A DNA stretch of 64,000 nt from Monocercomonoides exilis (Eukaryota > Preaxostyla > Oxymonadida > Polymastigidae). Below the pieces are notes generated by a model. That model made no database searches. It was not told the DNA's origin and worked only from the letters and a program-made list of their open reading frames with translations. The stretch lies in the NCBI GenBank assembly GCA_001643675.2, contig LSRY02000029.1:434001-498000 (forward strand). Reading direction: 5' to 3'. Below, one piece after another: positions 12,376-25,628 of this stretch (position 1 is its first letter; every line of letters starts with the position of its first letter). The position numbers were made by a program, and so were the translations under genes.

Positions 12376-13807
12376 ATGAGCCTTAAAGAAAGCGAATTAT
12401 TTGATTCAGAACGCACAAAACGAAAAGGCAGTAGAAAGCAAACTCCAACACGTACAATAGAAAAGAAACTTGATGATATAGACGCGAAATTTGCGATAGA
12501 AGGCATGTATTTCATTCTTTTTAATTTCGCAAGCAATTCAATATCTTTAAATATCTTTGCAAATTGAAGGAACTGAAAATGAACACTTTTTAGCTGGGGG
12601 CGTTTCTTCTTTATTAAGACATACACATAAAGCGCCATTACGTTCAAATGTGAAAAAACATCAAAAAACAAAAGCTTTAACGTTATCACAGATGGAAGAT
12701 AGGATAAAAGGAGGAAAATTTAGATGGATTAATGAACAATTGTACACTGTAACTGGAGATGTTGCAAAACGTTCTTTTCGAAAAGACCCTTCATTATTTA
12801 AAACAGTTTGATTTTGATGTTTCGTTTTTTTTAAAATGAATTTTTTGTAAAGTATCATGAAGGATATCGAAAGCAAGTTGAACAATGGCCAGAAAATCCT
12901 TTAAACATCATTATTCGGGAATTGGAGCATCGCCGAGGTCTGGTAATTGCTGATCTCGGATGTGGTGAAGCTCTACTCGCTGAAAGATGCAAGAATTGCA
13001 CAGTGCATTCATTTGACTTGATGAAATCAAAGCCTTTTGTTAAGGTTGCAAATATTTCAGACGTGTGAATTATTTTATTTAATGATAAATTATTTTTTTA
13101 ACAAAATCATTACTTTTTTGTTGTTGAAATGATAGTTACCATTGAAAGATGAAACAGTTGATGTTGCTGTTTCTTGTTTATCTTTGATGGGAACTGATTG
13201 GCCCTTGTTCGTAAAGGAAGCTCATCGTATTCTCAAGCCTGGGTTAGCTCATATATTTATTTATATTTAAACGGCAACAAATTTACAAAAATTATTAATG
13301 TATTTTTTGATTTCTTTTTTTAAAAAATGCTTCAGTGGGCTGTTCAGAGTAGCTGAGGTGAAATCAAGGATTGAAGACATGGAAGATTTTAAAGAGGTAT
13401 TCACGCGATTCGGATTTGATGTCAAAAGCGTGAACGATTCCAATCAAATGTTTGTTCTGTGTGCTTTCGTCAAGCGCAACGTTGACTCGAAAAAGGAGGG
13501 AAAGAAGAAGTCGAAAAAGACAATGAAATTTAAGTCCAAATCTTCAAATCGGCTGGTGTTCAGCGATGATGAAGCAAGTTCAGAGGAGAAAGAGGACGAT
13601 GCTGAAAGCGAAAAAGAAGAAACAGAAAATGATGATGAAGAAAGTGACAGTGATAGCTGGGACGATGAAGATGAAGATAATGAAGATGTTGGAATTCAGT
13701 GGAACAAGAAGAAGATAAAGCCTGGGTCAAAGGAGAAGAAAATTAGGAGTGGAGAAATCATGGAAATGGCTCTGGCTTTGAAGCCATGCCTTTACAAGAG
13801 AAGATAA
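12376..13807 (+). CDS. RRP8: RRP8 rRNA-processing methyltransferase
   Basis: Exons 12376-12502, 12570-12805, 12853-13062, 13136-13242 and 13336-13807 join in phase to about 383 aa. RRP8 is a nucleolar Rossmann-fold methyltransferase that makes m1A in large-subunit rRNA. Diagnostic segments in order are [26 protein letters not shown], the SAM-binding motif [56 protein letters not shown] and the final [11 protein letters not shown] strand. These match the family along its whole catalytic domain. The N-terminus is short and the C-terminus adds a Lys-rich then Asp/Glu-rich extension of about 100 aa not typical of RRP8. The first intron needs a GC donor (see findings). The start at 12376 was chosen because an earlier in-frame ATG would overlap the divergent neighbour. 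Confidence 0.92.
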
Positions 13808-14282
13808 AGCGAATATGCACTTCAATTCAAATAGCAAAATATATTTCACTTCATCTAAACATTTCACTAAAGTATCAAAAAGTTTAGAATTTTCGGTTGG
13901 AAAATATAAGTTTTGCTTTCAAGAAATTCGAAGACCAAGGACAAATTTTTATTTAGATGTTGTTTGATGTTCCATTGTCATGTGAAGATGTTTTTTCTTT
14001 TCAAAATATCAGAACAAAAAGCAAAACTGAAAAATACATAAAACTTGAGCAATGCAATATCAACAAAATAGAAATTCTAAAATAACACATTTTCTTTCAT
14101 TTTTGTTTTCTCCAAACAGAAAAATTCAGAACGAACGAAAAACGAATATTATCATTTAGTGCATTTGAATCTACATAAAGACTGTTCGCAAGTCACTTCT
14201 TCCCTTCAGCATTGAATATCCATCTCAGCTGAAATGGAAAAGACGAACATGGCAAAGTGATGGTTGATGTTAGAAGTGTCTG
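13808..14282. other. convergent intergenic spacer
   Basis: 475 bp lie between the stops of RRP8 (plus) and the giant gene (minus). It is AT-rich, and I see no gene, RNA or repeat. Confidence 0.6.
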
Positions 14283-17200
14283 TTATTGCACAGCCTCCGG
14301 AGAAGCAGCATGAAAACGTGGTGAAGTGTGAAAGGAGCTGTTCTGCGAAGAAGCTGCGGAATAAAAAGGAGACGTTGAACGTAATGAAGACTGAGAAGAC
14401 TGAGAAGATTGCAGATGACTGTTGCTTGTAGCTCCTCGAATGGGAGATGGCTGACGAGCCAAAGGAACATTCGTTGAAGAAATAGAAGAATATGCAGACA
14501 ATGGAAGTGAAGCAGAATTGGATGTTTTCTGAGTGCTTTCAGACGCAACTTGTGATTCTGGAGTAGTTTGCTTCAATGGCTGAATCGCTGTTGATGCAGA
14601 ATTTGGTCTCTGCAAACTGAATTGGTTTCGAAGCGGAGGAAGATATGTCTTTGCGTTTGTGGTGGAGGCAGACAAGGCTTGCTGAGGTAATAAAAGCGAG
14701 TTTTGCTTGGAAGATAAAGCAGATGATGCATCTCGTATGGATTTTGCTCTTGAAGGAAAGTGCATGAGCTGTCTTTCCATTAGTGCTGGTTGTTTAGCTG
14801 CAGATGAGGAAGAAAACGAAGAAGAAAAGAATCGCTGTGATGTTGTGGGAGTAACAGCAGAAGGCGAAATTATTGGTGGAAGATCGGATGAAGGTGAAGA
14901 AGGAAGAGAGTTTCTTCTTTTAAGTTGTGTATTTCGTGTTATCTTAATCTCTTGTCGTTCTGAGGTGTCTACAAACGGTTTCACCAGATCACTCACAGAA
15001 GGAGGCATCAGACTGCTGTGTGAGTAATTTGGAGGAAGATCAAAGCTTGTTCTATCTGAAGGCTTCCAGATGAAGTCTGACAGAGTTGACAAGGAAGATA
15101 AAGCGGGCTGAGTCGAAACAGACCATCTCAGCCTGTTTGGACTCCCCACACCAACAAGGGCAGTTCGCTTTTCAGTTGCGTTCGTTGGAGAACTGCTAAA
15201 TTGAGAACGAAGAAAAGAGGGAGCGTTATCTTCTTCTGGATGCTTTGAACTGTTGTGCTTCTGCATATCATTTGAACTGTATCCATTTGTCCCACTTCGT
15301 GGTTTTTTCTTTTGCATCATTAATCCAGCTGCAATTGTAAAGCCGGAGGAAGATTTCACATTCTTTTTCTGTGGTGATTGAAGTTGTTGAGCTTTTGGCT
15401 GTTGTTTTCCAATATACAGAGAATTTGCGCCTTCGCTTCCAACTGAGTGCTCAAACAATGATCTCCTCAAAGGTGACTTTGATTGGGCAGATTTTGAGCG
15501 TTCAATTTTTGCATTGTCTTTTTGTGGCACAAGAGCCTGTCTTTGTTCATTCACCACTCCTTTCGTCAATTTTCCATTGTTGCTTTCATTTTTCGCACCA
15601 ACAGAAAGTTTAGTGCTCGTCAGCATCAACCCCAATTTGCTGACATCTTCTGCTTCAGTTGTCTCTGCCAGTTTGTTAAGTGCATGTGCCAGACTTGCCT
15701 GAAGCTCTTTGATTCCTGCCTCAATCTCCTTCCCTCTGTGCATCACCCGGTTGGTATTAGCAATAATCGCATTGAGCGTATCCCTCTCGCTGTCCAGCTC
15801 AAAAAGAGGGTTTGAGAATTCTGCTGAGAATGAAACAGAGACATGTGGTGATGGTGGAGCAGAATCGACGTCTGGAGAAAAGTCAATCGAGCCATCGTTG
15901 CTGGGTGACGTTGGAGGATGACTTTGTGATGGCAGAAGAAGAGAAGGCGACGAAGAACGTGGTGGAGAAGAGACACCTCTGGCTGTGAGTGAAGACTGGA
16001 GCAGCCTCTCATTTAGCACTTTCTGTACAGCTGGATCTGTTTGTGAGGAGATTTTTCCAGCACCCTCAGTATCTTTTTGCAATGGAGTGGCAGAAGGTTG
16101 CATGGGATGACCAGGTGGCGGACTTCGTGGGTGATGTGTAGCAAAGAAAGTGGGAGAAGAAGATCTGCTTCGAGTGGGTGTAGGTGATTGAGCATTTGTG
16201 GAAGTGCCACGATGAGGAGAAGATTCATTACGATTAGCAGATGGAGAGCGACTTTGCAATGACGTCGAATGAGAAGCAGCTGTTGTTCCTGGTTGTGTTG
16301 AATGGGACTTTTGCCCTTTTATTGGAGACGTTTGAGGCGTTTTATCAATTTGTTTTTGCTTACTATCAGTTTTCTCTTTCTTCATCTCGGTTATTGTTTG
16401 ACCTTCCTTTGATTTTTCGCTTTCATTTTCATTTTCATTCTTTTGGAGCTCCGATGTCTGAAGCTGTTCAATCATCACTCTCTTTCCACCTTCTTCCTCC
16501 TTCATCTTCTCTTTATCTTGCTCTTTCCGCTCCAGTTTCTTCTTCGCTGAATAATGCAGCCCTTTCAAAACATCCTCTGCAGCCATTTTCTTTGACGACT
16601 CAAGCCACTCAACGTCTTTCTTCATTCTTCTGCGCTCTTTCTCCATCTCTGTCCATAGCCCAGTCAGCAGCCGCTCAATCTCTAAAACAGGCTTTAGCGC
16701 TGTTATATGCGTCTTTTTCGTTGAAAAACGTGTCTTTTCCTCTGTTAGCTGCGACGATGTGAGCAGCACAATGTTCTGCATTGCTGTGAGCGCCTTGTCA
16801 ACATCATGGCAGGCAGAAAGACACGAGTTGATGGCTGGAAGCACTTCGATCTCACGAATGTGCAGAAAATCCTGGATGAAATGCCGCGGAGAAAATGGGG
16901 GTGGAGGAGGGCGGTACATGAAGGCTCCTGGTCGGTTGCTGCTTTGAATATAAGAAGATGAGGTAATTTGACCATCTTCTTCTGTTTCAGATGATGAAGA
17001 GGATGAAGAAGAAGAAGAATGCATGGGAATAGAATGAGGAGAATATGATGAAGGAGGTGCAACTCTTGCAGTCTGTGAATATCTGTTGCTTTGCATCTCC
17101 AGTGAAGACAGTAACAATCGAATATCAAATTTGAATATGCCTCTGTATTGTGTCTCCTTCCCTGCATTCTGCTCGCTCTCTGATGAATTTCCTTCGCCAT

Positions 17201-20200
17201 AGCATCCTTCCTCATAATCCCACTTTTCAGCATTTCCTCTCCTGTCATTGTCTGGATGCTCGCGAAGCGTTCGCCTTCCGCTGCGTCCTGTTGACCAGCC
17301 AGCAGGATTGCTCCACCTGCTACGCCCAGAATTATACTGTGTTGGATCTCTCTGGTCAGGCGCATGCTGCAAAAAGGTGGAGTTTGACGGATTGTTATTC
17401 AGCAGCTGGTGCAGCGATGGTGCTGTTTCACCTTCGTTGTCGTACAACAGCCGTGTAACAGCCGGGCGTACGAGTCCAGTGACAGACAGGCGGAGATCAG
17501 GAACTTTCGAGGCAGACATCTTCTGTTCTTTGGATTCTCCAGAGCCCTTTTCACATTTGCTTTTCAGCAGTTGCACTGATCCATAAAGCAACTCGTTGTC
17601 AGCATTGGCTTTGAGCAGATAAGTTTCTGAGTGGCTTCGCGAAATCGTATGCCCTTTTCTGAGAACACCTTCACTCAGACTCCTCTTCTTTGCATGCTCT
17701 TCATCATCACTGTCTTCGCCTTCTTTAAGTTTGTCTTTCGACAGATTCAATCCTCCTCCTTCTATTTGGTGGTATATTCCTTCTTCTTCCAATCTTATTT
17801 GCTCTCTTTCTCTTCTTCGCCTAGCTCTTTCCCTCTTCAATTTCTCGTCCTGCTCAAAATCTCCCGTTAAATAGTCTGAGTCATCTTCTGGTGAATAGTC
17901 TGATTGTTCAAGATGGTGTGGGCTTCGTGTATAATTTCTGTCTCTGCCTGAAGAAGCATTGAAACGGTCATTCTTTGCAGAGCTGTGTCTTCCTTCGTTC
18001 CTCCTTCTGCCATCGGAATGTCTGTGTTCACCATTCTTCCTTCTGCTCCGTCTTTTCTGTTCATCCGTTTCTCCTTCGCCATCTTCTGAATGACCTGAAT
18101 GATGTCTGTAACGCGACGGATGTGCATGCGATTCATCCATTCCTTCTTCGTATCCAATCGAGCCATCCGTTCTCCTTCTCTTTTGCGAGCTGCCTTCTCC
18201 TCTTCTTTCTTCTCCTTCAGTGAAACTTGCACTATCTTCGCTATATTCATCATAGCTGTCACTTTCATCGTCATAATGCGGAAGGCTCCTATCAATTGTC
18301 CTTCTGGCATGAGAATGATGGCGTTTAAACGAACCTTTTCGACTGCTTCCGTTTGTGTGTTTTTGATTCAATTCTCGTTGACTGCTGTTTTTCCCGTTGT
18401 CTTCTTGGTTTTCGCTTCCTTTGTCAAAGCTTCGATCTTTTAATCTATCTCTATTGTTTTCACTATCATTATTTTCTTGCATATTTGAAAATTCTGGGTT
18501 ATCAACTTTGTTAGACTGTGAAGAATCACATCGTTCAAGCTCTTTTCTAAGGTGGGCGTCAGCATCCTCATCGTGATATAACTTCCCATCAAATGACGAT
18601 TGGCTCCTATGTGAATGGCGCCTTGACAGTGCATCAGCATTATGCAGCGAATGCTCCGATCCGCGTCTGTCAAATGAACGAGTGCTTGAATCGTGGCGAC
18701 TGATGTGGCTGTGGTGACTGCGATGAGTATGATGACTACGATGACTATGATTGCCTTGCTCGCTGTGATGGCTGTGATGGCTGTGCTGACTGTATCTGCT
18801 TCGATGTGTGTGATGATTGTGGTGGCTGGACATGCTTTGCTGACTATGAGTATGGTGCATTTTTCGCTGCTGATTGTCTGACTGGTCAAATCCGGAGTCG
18901 CCTTCATGATTGAGTGAAGAGGCAGTTGATGAATAAGAATCGCTACGAATTGTGTCGCTGCCTTCTTCGTCTGTCGCACTTCCTGAATGATTGTGACGGT
19001 AAGAGCGAGATGCATGAGAATTTGCATGAGAATTGTCATCGCCGCTGATTTCTCCATTGTGGAATGCATCTCCTCCTTTCCTGCTTGCATTTTCAGATTG
19101 ATTTCTCTTCAAACTACTCGTTTTGTGATGCAAACTTGCACGTGAATTCGCCGCAGAGCTTTTATGAGAGTGCAGAGTATGCGTTCCTTCACCAGCACTT
19201 GACTTTCCTGCTATTTCTGTTCCATCTTCACCTTTTCGTTCAGCCAGATTCTCCTCTTTCTCTCTTTGCCGCCTTCTCAATTCTCTCTTCCTCCGACGTG
19301 CCCATGTGCTGTCAACATGCTCATCAAATTCGTCATCACTTCCTCCTTCGTCTGATCCTTCGTGCCTATGATGCCTTCTTCGCTTCCTGTGCCTTCTCCT
19401 CCTCCTCTTTTTATCTCCATTTTCTCCTTCACCTTCTTCTTCCTCTTCCTCTTCTGAACTGAACAGTTCATCGCTGCTCATCCCAGTCTCATCAGTCCAA
19501 CTGCCTGTCTCACTGTATTCACTGCCTGTTGATGTGAAGGTGGATGAGAAGGTGCTATTTGTGCTATCTCCTCTTTCTTCATCTTTTGAGACTGTCTTCT
19601 TCGTTCCTTCTTTGCTTGGATTAGCTTTTTTGTGCCCTTTTTTCTTTTTCTTTCTTTCTTTCCTTCGTTCTTCTTTTCTTCTTTTGATACGCTCCTCCAC
19701 AATTTGCTTCCGTATTTCGTTTTGTATTTCATTTTCTCTGTTCTCTTCAGATTTATTCTTCTTCCTCAATCTCTTCTCTCTTCGTTTCTGTGCATTTTCC
19801 TTTCTTTTGAGTGCTCTTTCTTCCTTCCGCTTCTTCCTCTCTTCTGCTCTCTTGGCTTTTTCTTCTTCAGTCAATCCTGGTTTATCTTCTTCATTTTCTT
19901 CTTCCTCCTCCTCCTCTTCTTCTTCTTCTTCACTTTCACATGAATCATCCATCTTATCATTCTGTTCTTCCTCACCTGCATTCTCTTGATCCAACTTTTC
20001 TGAGTTAACCTTCGCAAGCAATTCTTTGCACCTCTCTCTCAGTTCTCTTTCCTCTTCCTCCGACAAAATCAAGTCTGAGGCGTGTGTAGAAACTGTTGAT
20101 GAATCACTTTCACCATCTGATGACTCGTCAAACCCTTCTTCGTCTTCTTCCTCAAGCGCTGAAGACAATTCTGAGCTATCTTCTTCACTCGATTCATCTC

Positions 20201-23200
20201 CTTCCTCGTCGCTCCCTCCCTTCGTCTTCTTCTTCTTCTTCTTCTTTCTCTTCAATGTCCCTCTTCGTGACGTGTCTCGTGTAGATGCATTGGAATGTCT
20301 ATGCGACAGCTGCGAAATTGAATGTCTCGATGCACTCAAAGACAAAGCAGACGCCGATGCCTCTCTTCCGATCTTGCTTCGTTCTGCTTCCCGTTTTGAG
20401 TCCCATTTTTGCTTTCGCCGCTCTTCTTTCTCTTTTTCCAGGCGGATTGCCTCTTCACGCCTTCTTCTCTTCTGCACATATCCTTCGCTGGATTCAGATG
20501 TGTTGGCAGGATTGCCATCACCTTCATCTCCATCGCCTTCTTCGTTTCCTTCCTTTTTCCTCTTTCTTCTCTTCTTCTCTAATGCTGCTTCTCTTTCTGC
20601 TTCTCTTTCTTTCTTTTGTCTTTCTCTTCTTTCTCTTAAAAGTTGCTCTCCTCGTGTTTCAAGTTCTTCCTCTTCTTCCTCCTCTCCTTCATCAACGCTT
20701 TTGCCTCCATCATTTCCACTGTTCGTTTTTGCCCTCTTTCTCTTCTTCTTTGCAGTCAAAGATGATTCATCTGTCGTTTCTTCTTCTTCTTCTGTGTGAT
20801 GTCTGTGCGCCTTCTTGTTTATTTCTCTTTTCTTTTGAACATCAGATGATTTGTCAGATTTGTTTGATTGTAATTCCTCTTCAACTGACTCTTCGCCTGA
20901 ATCAGCGCCTGATGATGTTTCTTGTCTTTTTCGTTTGCTTGGTTGAATTGAACCTTTTCCTTCTTCTTCTTTTGTCACTTTATCGTCTTCACCTTCTAAA
21001 GAATCTACAGCTTTGTCATTTGTTTTGTTTCTTTTGTGCTTTTTGAGTTTTGTTCGACTTGCTCTGGGAGATCCTTCATCTCCTTGTTCCGACAAAGTTT
21101 CAAGGCTGTTCTCTTCTTTGTCATGTTCCCCTTCCGCTTTTCTTTTCCGTTGCTTTTTTGTCTTCTTAAATTCGTCGTCTTCATCCTCTGATTCGTTTGA
21201 ATCATTCTTCTTGCTTTGCGATTCCTTTGTTTTTCGCCTTCTCTTTGCTCTTTTTTGGTTGTTGTCTTCATCGTCATCGTCTTCTTCTTCTTCTTCGTTT
21301 TCTTCGTTTTCATTCTTCCTTTGAGTTGTTTCATCACTTTTTGCCTTCTGTTTCTTTTTTGTTGTTTTCAGTTCTCTCGATTTTTCTTTCATCTCGTCCA
21401 AAAATTGCTTTTGTGCGTTTTCCTTTCTTTTCTGATATTCCTCCTCTTCTTCTCCTTCTAAGCGTTTGACTTCGATATTTCTTGCCGCTTCCAAAACATC
21501 CTCGCTTAATTTCACTTCATCGCTTGCGTCAAACTCTTCTTCCTCACTCAGATCTTCAAGTGAGCTGCTATTAGCAATTCTCCTCTTTCTTTTATGATTC
21601 ATTGATCTTTGTTGTTTGTTCTTGTTGTTTTCATGCTTAATTTTATTCCAATTGCTTCCTTCTAAATCTTTCACTGAATTCTTCCCAGTTGTCTGTCCCG
21701 GTTCGGTGCTTGAGCTTTGAGCAGCATTTTCTCCGTCTCTTTCGTAGCTACTGTCACTTTCCGCGTGGCTAATATCAGAAGAGGAATCATCTTCTTCTGT
21801 GTCATTGTCGCTTCTTCCGTCTGCTTCGCTTCCAGCTTCAGAATTCTGTCTTGTTCCTGTCTTGCTCCCTTTTGCACTTCTTTTGCCTTTTGCATTCTTT
21901 CTTCTTCCTTCCTTCTTTTGCGTCTTCTTCTTCTCCCCTTGCTCCAATTTCTGCATGGCCTCTTCTTCTTCTCTCTCCTTCTGCTTCTTCTCCATCAATT
22001 GAGCTGATGTCTGGAACGACCTCCCCAACACCAGCTGCATCAGAGCATTCAAATCCTCCGAGTCTTCGCTGGAGACCTCGCTGACCGTCGACGACGACTC
22101 TGTCACATCGTCCAGCGGCTGCTCTCCATCTTCTCTGGACGGACTGCGCTCTCTCGATTTGTGCCTCTGCTTCTCTTTCTTCTTCTGGCTGGTGTCATCA
22201 GATGTCGCATTGTCTGTCGCATTGGAAGTGCCAAAGGATCTCTCTTTTATCTCCTGCGACTCCTTCTGAAGCGAATTCAGCAGAGCATTCACTGTCTCCT
22301 CTGCATTCACAGAACTTCCATTTCCGCCTTCAACTTTGCTGCTGCCTCCTTCTTTGAGCTTAATGCTGGTTGTTGATGGATGCCTCAGCGCCTTCATCCT
22401 GGCTTTTTCTTCCTTTGCCTGTGCCTTCAGCCTTCTTTTTTCTTCTCTTTCGTTCTCTTCGTCTTTCAGAAACGCAGACAGAATCGATCGTTGTGTCTGC
22501 ACCTTGCCCAGAATATCTGCTGTTTTGCTGAGAAGTGCTTGCCTTCTGCTCAAAAGAATGTGCTGCTGTTCTTCAGGTGAAAGCTTGTCGAACTGATTGC
22601 TTTCTTCTTCTCCTCCAAATAAGCCCAGTGCAAGTTCAATGGCATTCTTCATCCCATCCTCACCGTCTCCTTCTTTGATGCTTTTGAGCAATAATTCTCT
22701 GTAGCTCAACTCTTTCTCTCTTTCTCCTTTATCCAACCCAGTTCCTTGTTCTCTTTCTCTCTTCTCTTTCATCTCCTCCTCTTCGCCATCAGCAGAATAT
22801 TCTGTGATTATGCTGTTTGCTCTTGACCGCAACGACATCAGCGGCTCTGCCCCAGCCATCCACACCGACCCCTCCTGCGAATCAAAGCCTGCTCTGCGCG
22901 ACGACACCGACGGGTTTCTCGACAGCCTCCTCCCAAACGAGACAATCGACGAGCTGCCCTTCAAAAGAGAAGATGACGAGTCGCGCTGGTTGTGCCTGCC
23001 CATCCGCAGCTCTGTCTGTGTGGAGGTATCTGTCTGCTTTGCTGTTCCCAAAATGGCATCCAGCTCGTCGATCGCAGAAGAACGCTCAGCTGACACGTTT
23101 CCTCTGATGTCTGATCCAAAGTCAGCACTGTTCAGAACACCAAACTGAAAAGAAAAAGAAGAGACAAAAAAATAAAACCATTGAATTTTAATTCAAATGT

Positions 23201-25270
23201 GTTGTGAAAAAGAAAGCCTTTTAAAGTGATAAACACACATTGTCATCGCTTCCGAGCTCTTTGATCTGTTCCCACAGCATCTTCATTTCTCTGTTCTTCT
23301 CCTTCATTCTCTCGCCCATCCTTCGCAGCTGCCCTTCCAGTTGCTTCTTCTGATACGTCATCACCTCTCCAAAAATATCCTGCTTTTCTGGTGCTTCGTC
23401 CTTTGCGCCTTGACTCTGTGCCTTCTCACGTGCTTTGGCAGCCAGAATCATCTGGTTGATCTTCTCCTCGTACTGCAGCTGGAGTATCTTCCTCTCTCTT
23501 TCCTTGTCGTTGATCTTCGACTGCAGCTCCAACAGCGCCCCTTCCATCGTCTTCGTCAGATGCTTCACCTGCTCCAGCTGCTCCTTCCTTGACACATCCG
23601 ACCCGAACAAGCCAGAAACCCTGCTGCAATTCTCCTCTTCGTCTTCCTCAGGAATTTCTGTGTCGAGATCAGACTGGCGGAACACAGAGCCCTCAGCAAC
23701 AGACAGAGAAGGGCTGAGAGGCGACTGCAAAGAGTCTGAAAAGGAGCGGCGCCCAAAGTTTGCTTCGTCTCCTTCGTCTGCGCCAGTCGGAGAGAACTGG
23801 CGAGACATTTGCTGCCTTCTCATCCTGCTCCGCTTCATGGAAACAGACGACGGTGACAAGAAGCCGTTGGATGTGATGGAAGAATACATTGTCGAGGCAA
23901 AGCGTTGTGCCTCGATTGTCAGCTCGCTATCATCTTCAGCCTTCTTTTGGAGTTGCTTCAGTGCTGTTTGTTTTAAATAAAAGTGGTTAAAAGAAAGTTT
24001 TTAAAAATTGAAATAAAGAAATAAATTATGAAAACGAATATGAGAACATAATTCGAATACAATTCAAATCAAGTCAATTGAATCATCATAATTGCTCAAA
24101 CTTGTCAATCTCTTCTGCAACTCGATCCATTGGTTCCATGTGTCGTTTATTGACACGCAGAACTTCTCGATTGAGTCATCTATTTTCTCGAGCTCCTTTT
24201 TGTGGTCGTCAAAAGATATCTGCATTTCTCTTATTGGATAATCCTCGCCTGGTGGAGGAGGAGGGAGTGGATGTATTGGACTTGGTATTTGAAGAGAAGT
24301 TGTGTCAGCATTTACGCTGTCCGAAGAAGCGCTTGGAGATTCCGTCGTTTCAACTGTTGTTATGGCTGATTCATTTGTGGAAGGTGAAAGAAGAGAAGCA
24401 GATGAAGGCAATGCTGATGACGAGGAAACAGCACTTGATACATTTGACGATGAAGCATCAAGTGACGCATTTTGAGAAATTTGTGCCACTTGATTATCTT
24501 GGTCTAAATTAGGTTCAATGAAATTGCGATCTTTTCTCTCGCTTCGCACAGCAGATACTGCGGTCAGTGGCTTTGTGTATGCATCAATGCTCGAGGTTAA
24601 TTCACGTAATATTTCTTCCCTTTCTTCGAATTTCAAAGCTGATATCATAACTGAAATATTTAAGCGTAGCTGTTCAACATATTCCTGTTCGCCATTCTCT
24701 TTTCGATAAATAGTTGGACCTTTGTTTTGCGTTGTTGAATGATTTGAAGAAAAAACAGAAGATAATCCTGATTTTAAAGCAGCAGGAGATGTTGGAGATG
24801 TCGGCTTTCCTGAGGTAAATCCAGCAGATATGCAATCTGGATCTGCCATTTCGTGAATGCCGCAAGAAAATATTTCATCCGCCTTGAGAAATTTACACAT
24901 TTAATAAATGTATAAGAAAATATTTTGAAGTAATCAAACATGATTCAAGCATTTACGAATTCTCATCTTTGCGCTATCAATTTTAGCTCGCTTCAGTGCA
25001 AATTCTGCTTCGTTTTGCTGCTTTTTTTTCTCTTAATTATCAAATTGACATTGAATTTTAAAAAAATTACATAAGAGATTCAAAAATCCTAAATTTAAGA
25101 AAAACAAAACTTAATAGTGCTTCTGCTTCGGTAAACATGATATTTTTTTGTGTTTGAGTGGGATTTGAATAGGAATTGTTGTCATCGGTTTCTTTTGTTC
25201 TAAGTGGACTTGTTCTTTCAAATTGCATGTCTAACTGTGAATATTGTGGGAAAGATAAAAAATCGCTCAT
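14283..25270 (-). CDS. giant charged coiled-coil protein (~3,539 aa)
   Basis: Five exons (25270-25111, 25031-24940, 24882-24102, 23963-23239, 23144-14283) join in phase to 3,540 codons; the last exon alone is 8.9 kb. After a short N-terminus come helical, coiled-coil segments (EEREEILREL; KEQLEQVKHLTKTMEGALLE; LRRMGERMKEKNREMKMLW). Residues ~900-1800 are an extreme Lys/Arg/Glu/Asp region with long predicted helices. Residues ~1900-2300 are His/Ser/Arg-rich (HRSHH, SHHSH). A more conserved-looking helical domain at ~2660-2790 starts PPPPPFSPRHFIQDFLHI. The tail is Ser/Pro-rich. No enzymatic domain is visible. I infer a structural or scaffold (cytoskeletal or nuclear) protein. Two apparent genes, split near 24.06 kb, fuse cleanly through a GTTTGA donor at 24101 into the coiled coil. 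Confidence 0.75.
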
Positions 25271-25628
25271 TTTATAGAGTGCTTTCCCAGTTGTAAGCAC
25301 TTTGTTGCTTTTTATTCTGCAAAATACTGTTTTTTAAGAATTAGAAAAAATTGTGGGAAGAAAAAATTTTTAAATGAAAATCAAAAATGAAATATTAATA
25401 CAAAAAAGGCAAGCTTTTTATTTATCGAATGATTAAAAGTTAAAAGACTTATGTACGAATGATACGAATAAACATAATGAACTGAATGTCAAACATTTGA
25501 GAAAATAATATCTTAAATTACGATTAAATCAAGAACAAATTGAAACAAAAATGGAAAACACAAATTGAAAATGACAGAAATCCTATCACTTGAATTATAA
25601 TAGAATGAGTGGATTAATACTTACACTT
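25271..25628. other. short intergenic spacer
   Basis: 358 bp between two minus-strand genes. It could hold an extra 5' exon of the giant gene: an acceptor-like TTTTGCAG at about 25319-25326 precedes an open frame leading into its first ATG. I found no convincing donor exon upstream. Confidence 0.4.

Noticed and set aside
19534-21461. Many long plus-strand ORFs rich in Ser, Phe and Leu opposite the giant gene
   Set aside because: They are antisense readings of Lys/Glu/Arg codon-rich repeats. They lack domains, and the minus strand has a single uninterrupted frame with consistent splice joins.
24064-24900. A separate gene ending at 24064
   Set aside because: A GTTTGA donor at 24101 and a CAG acceptor at 23964 join it in phase to the next coiled-coil exon, so it is part of the giant gene.
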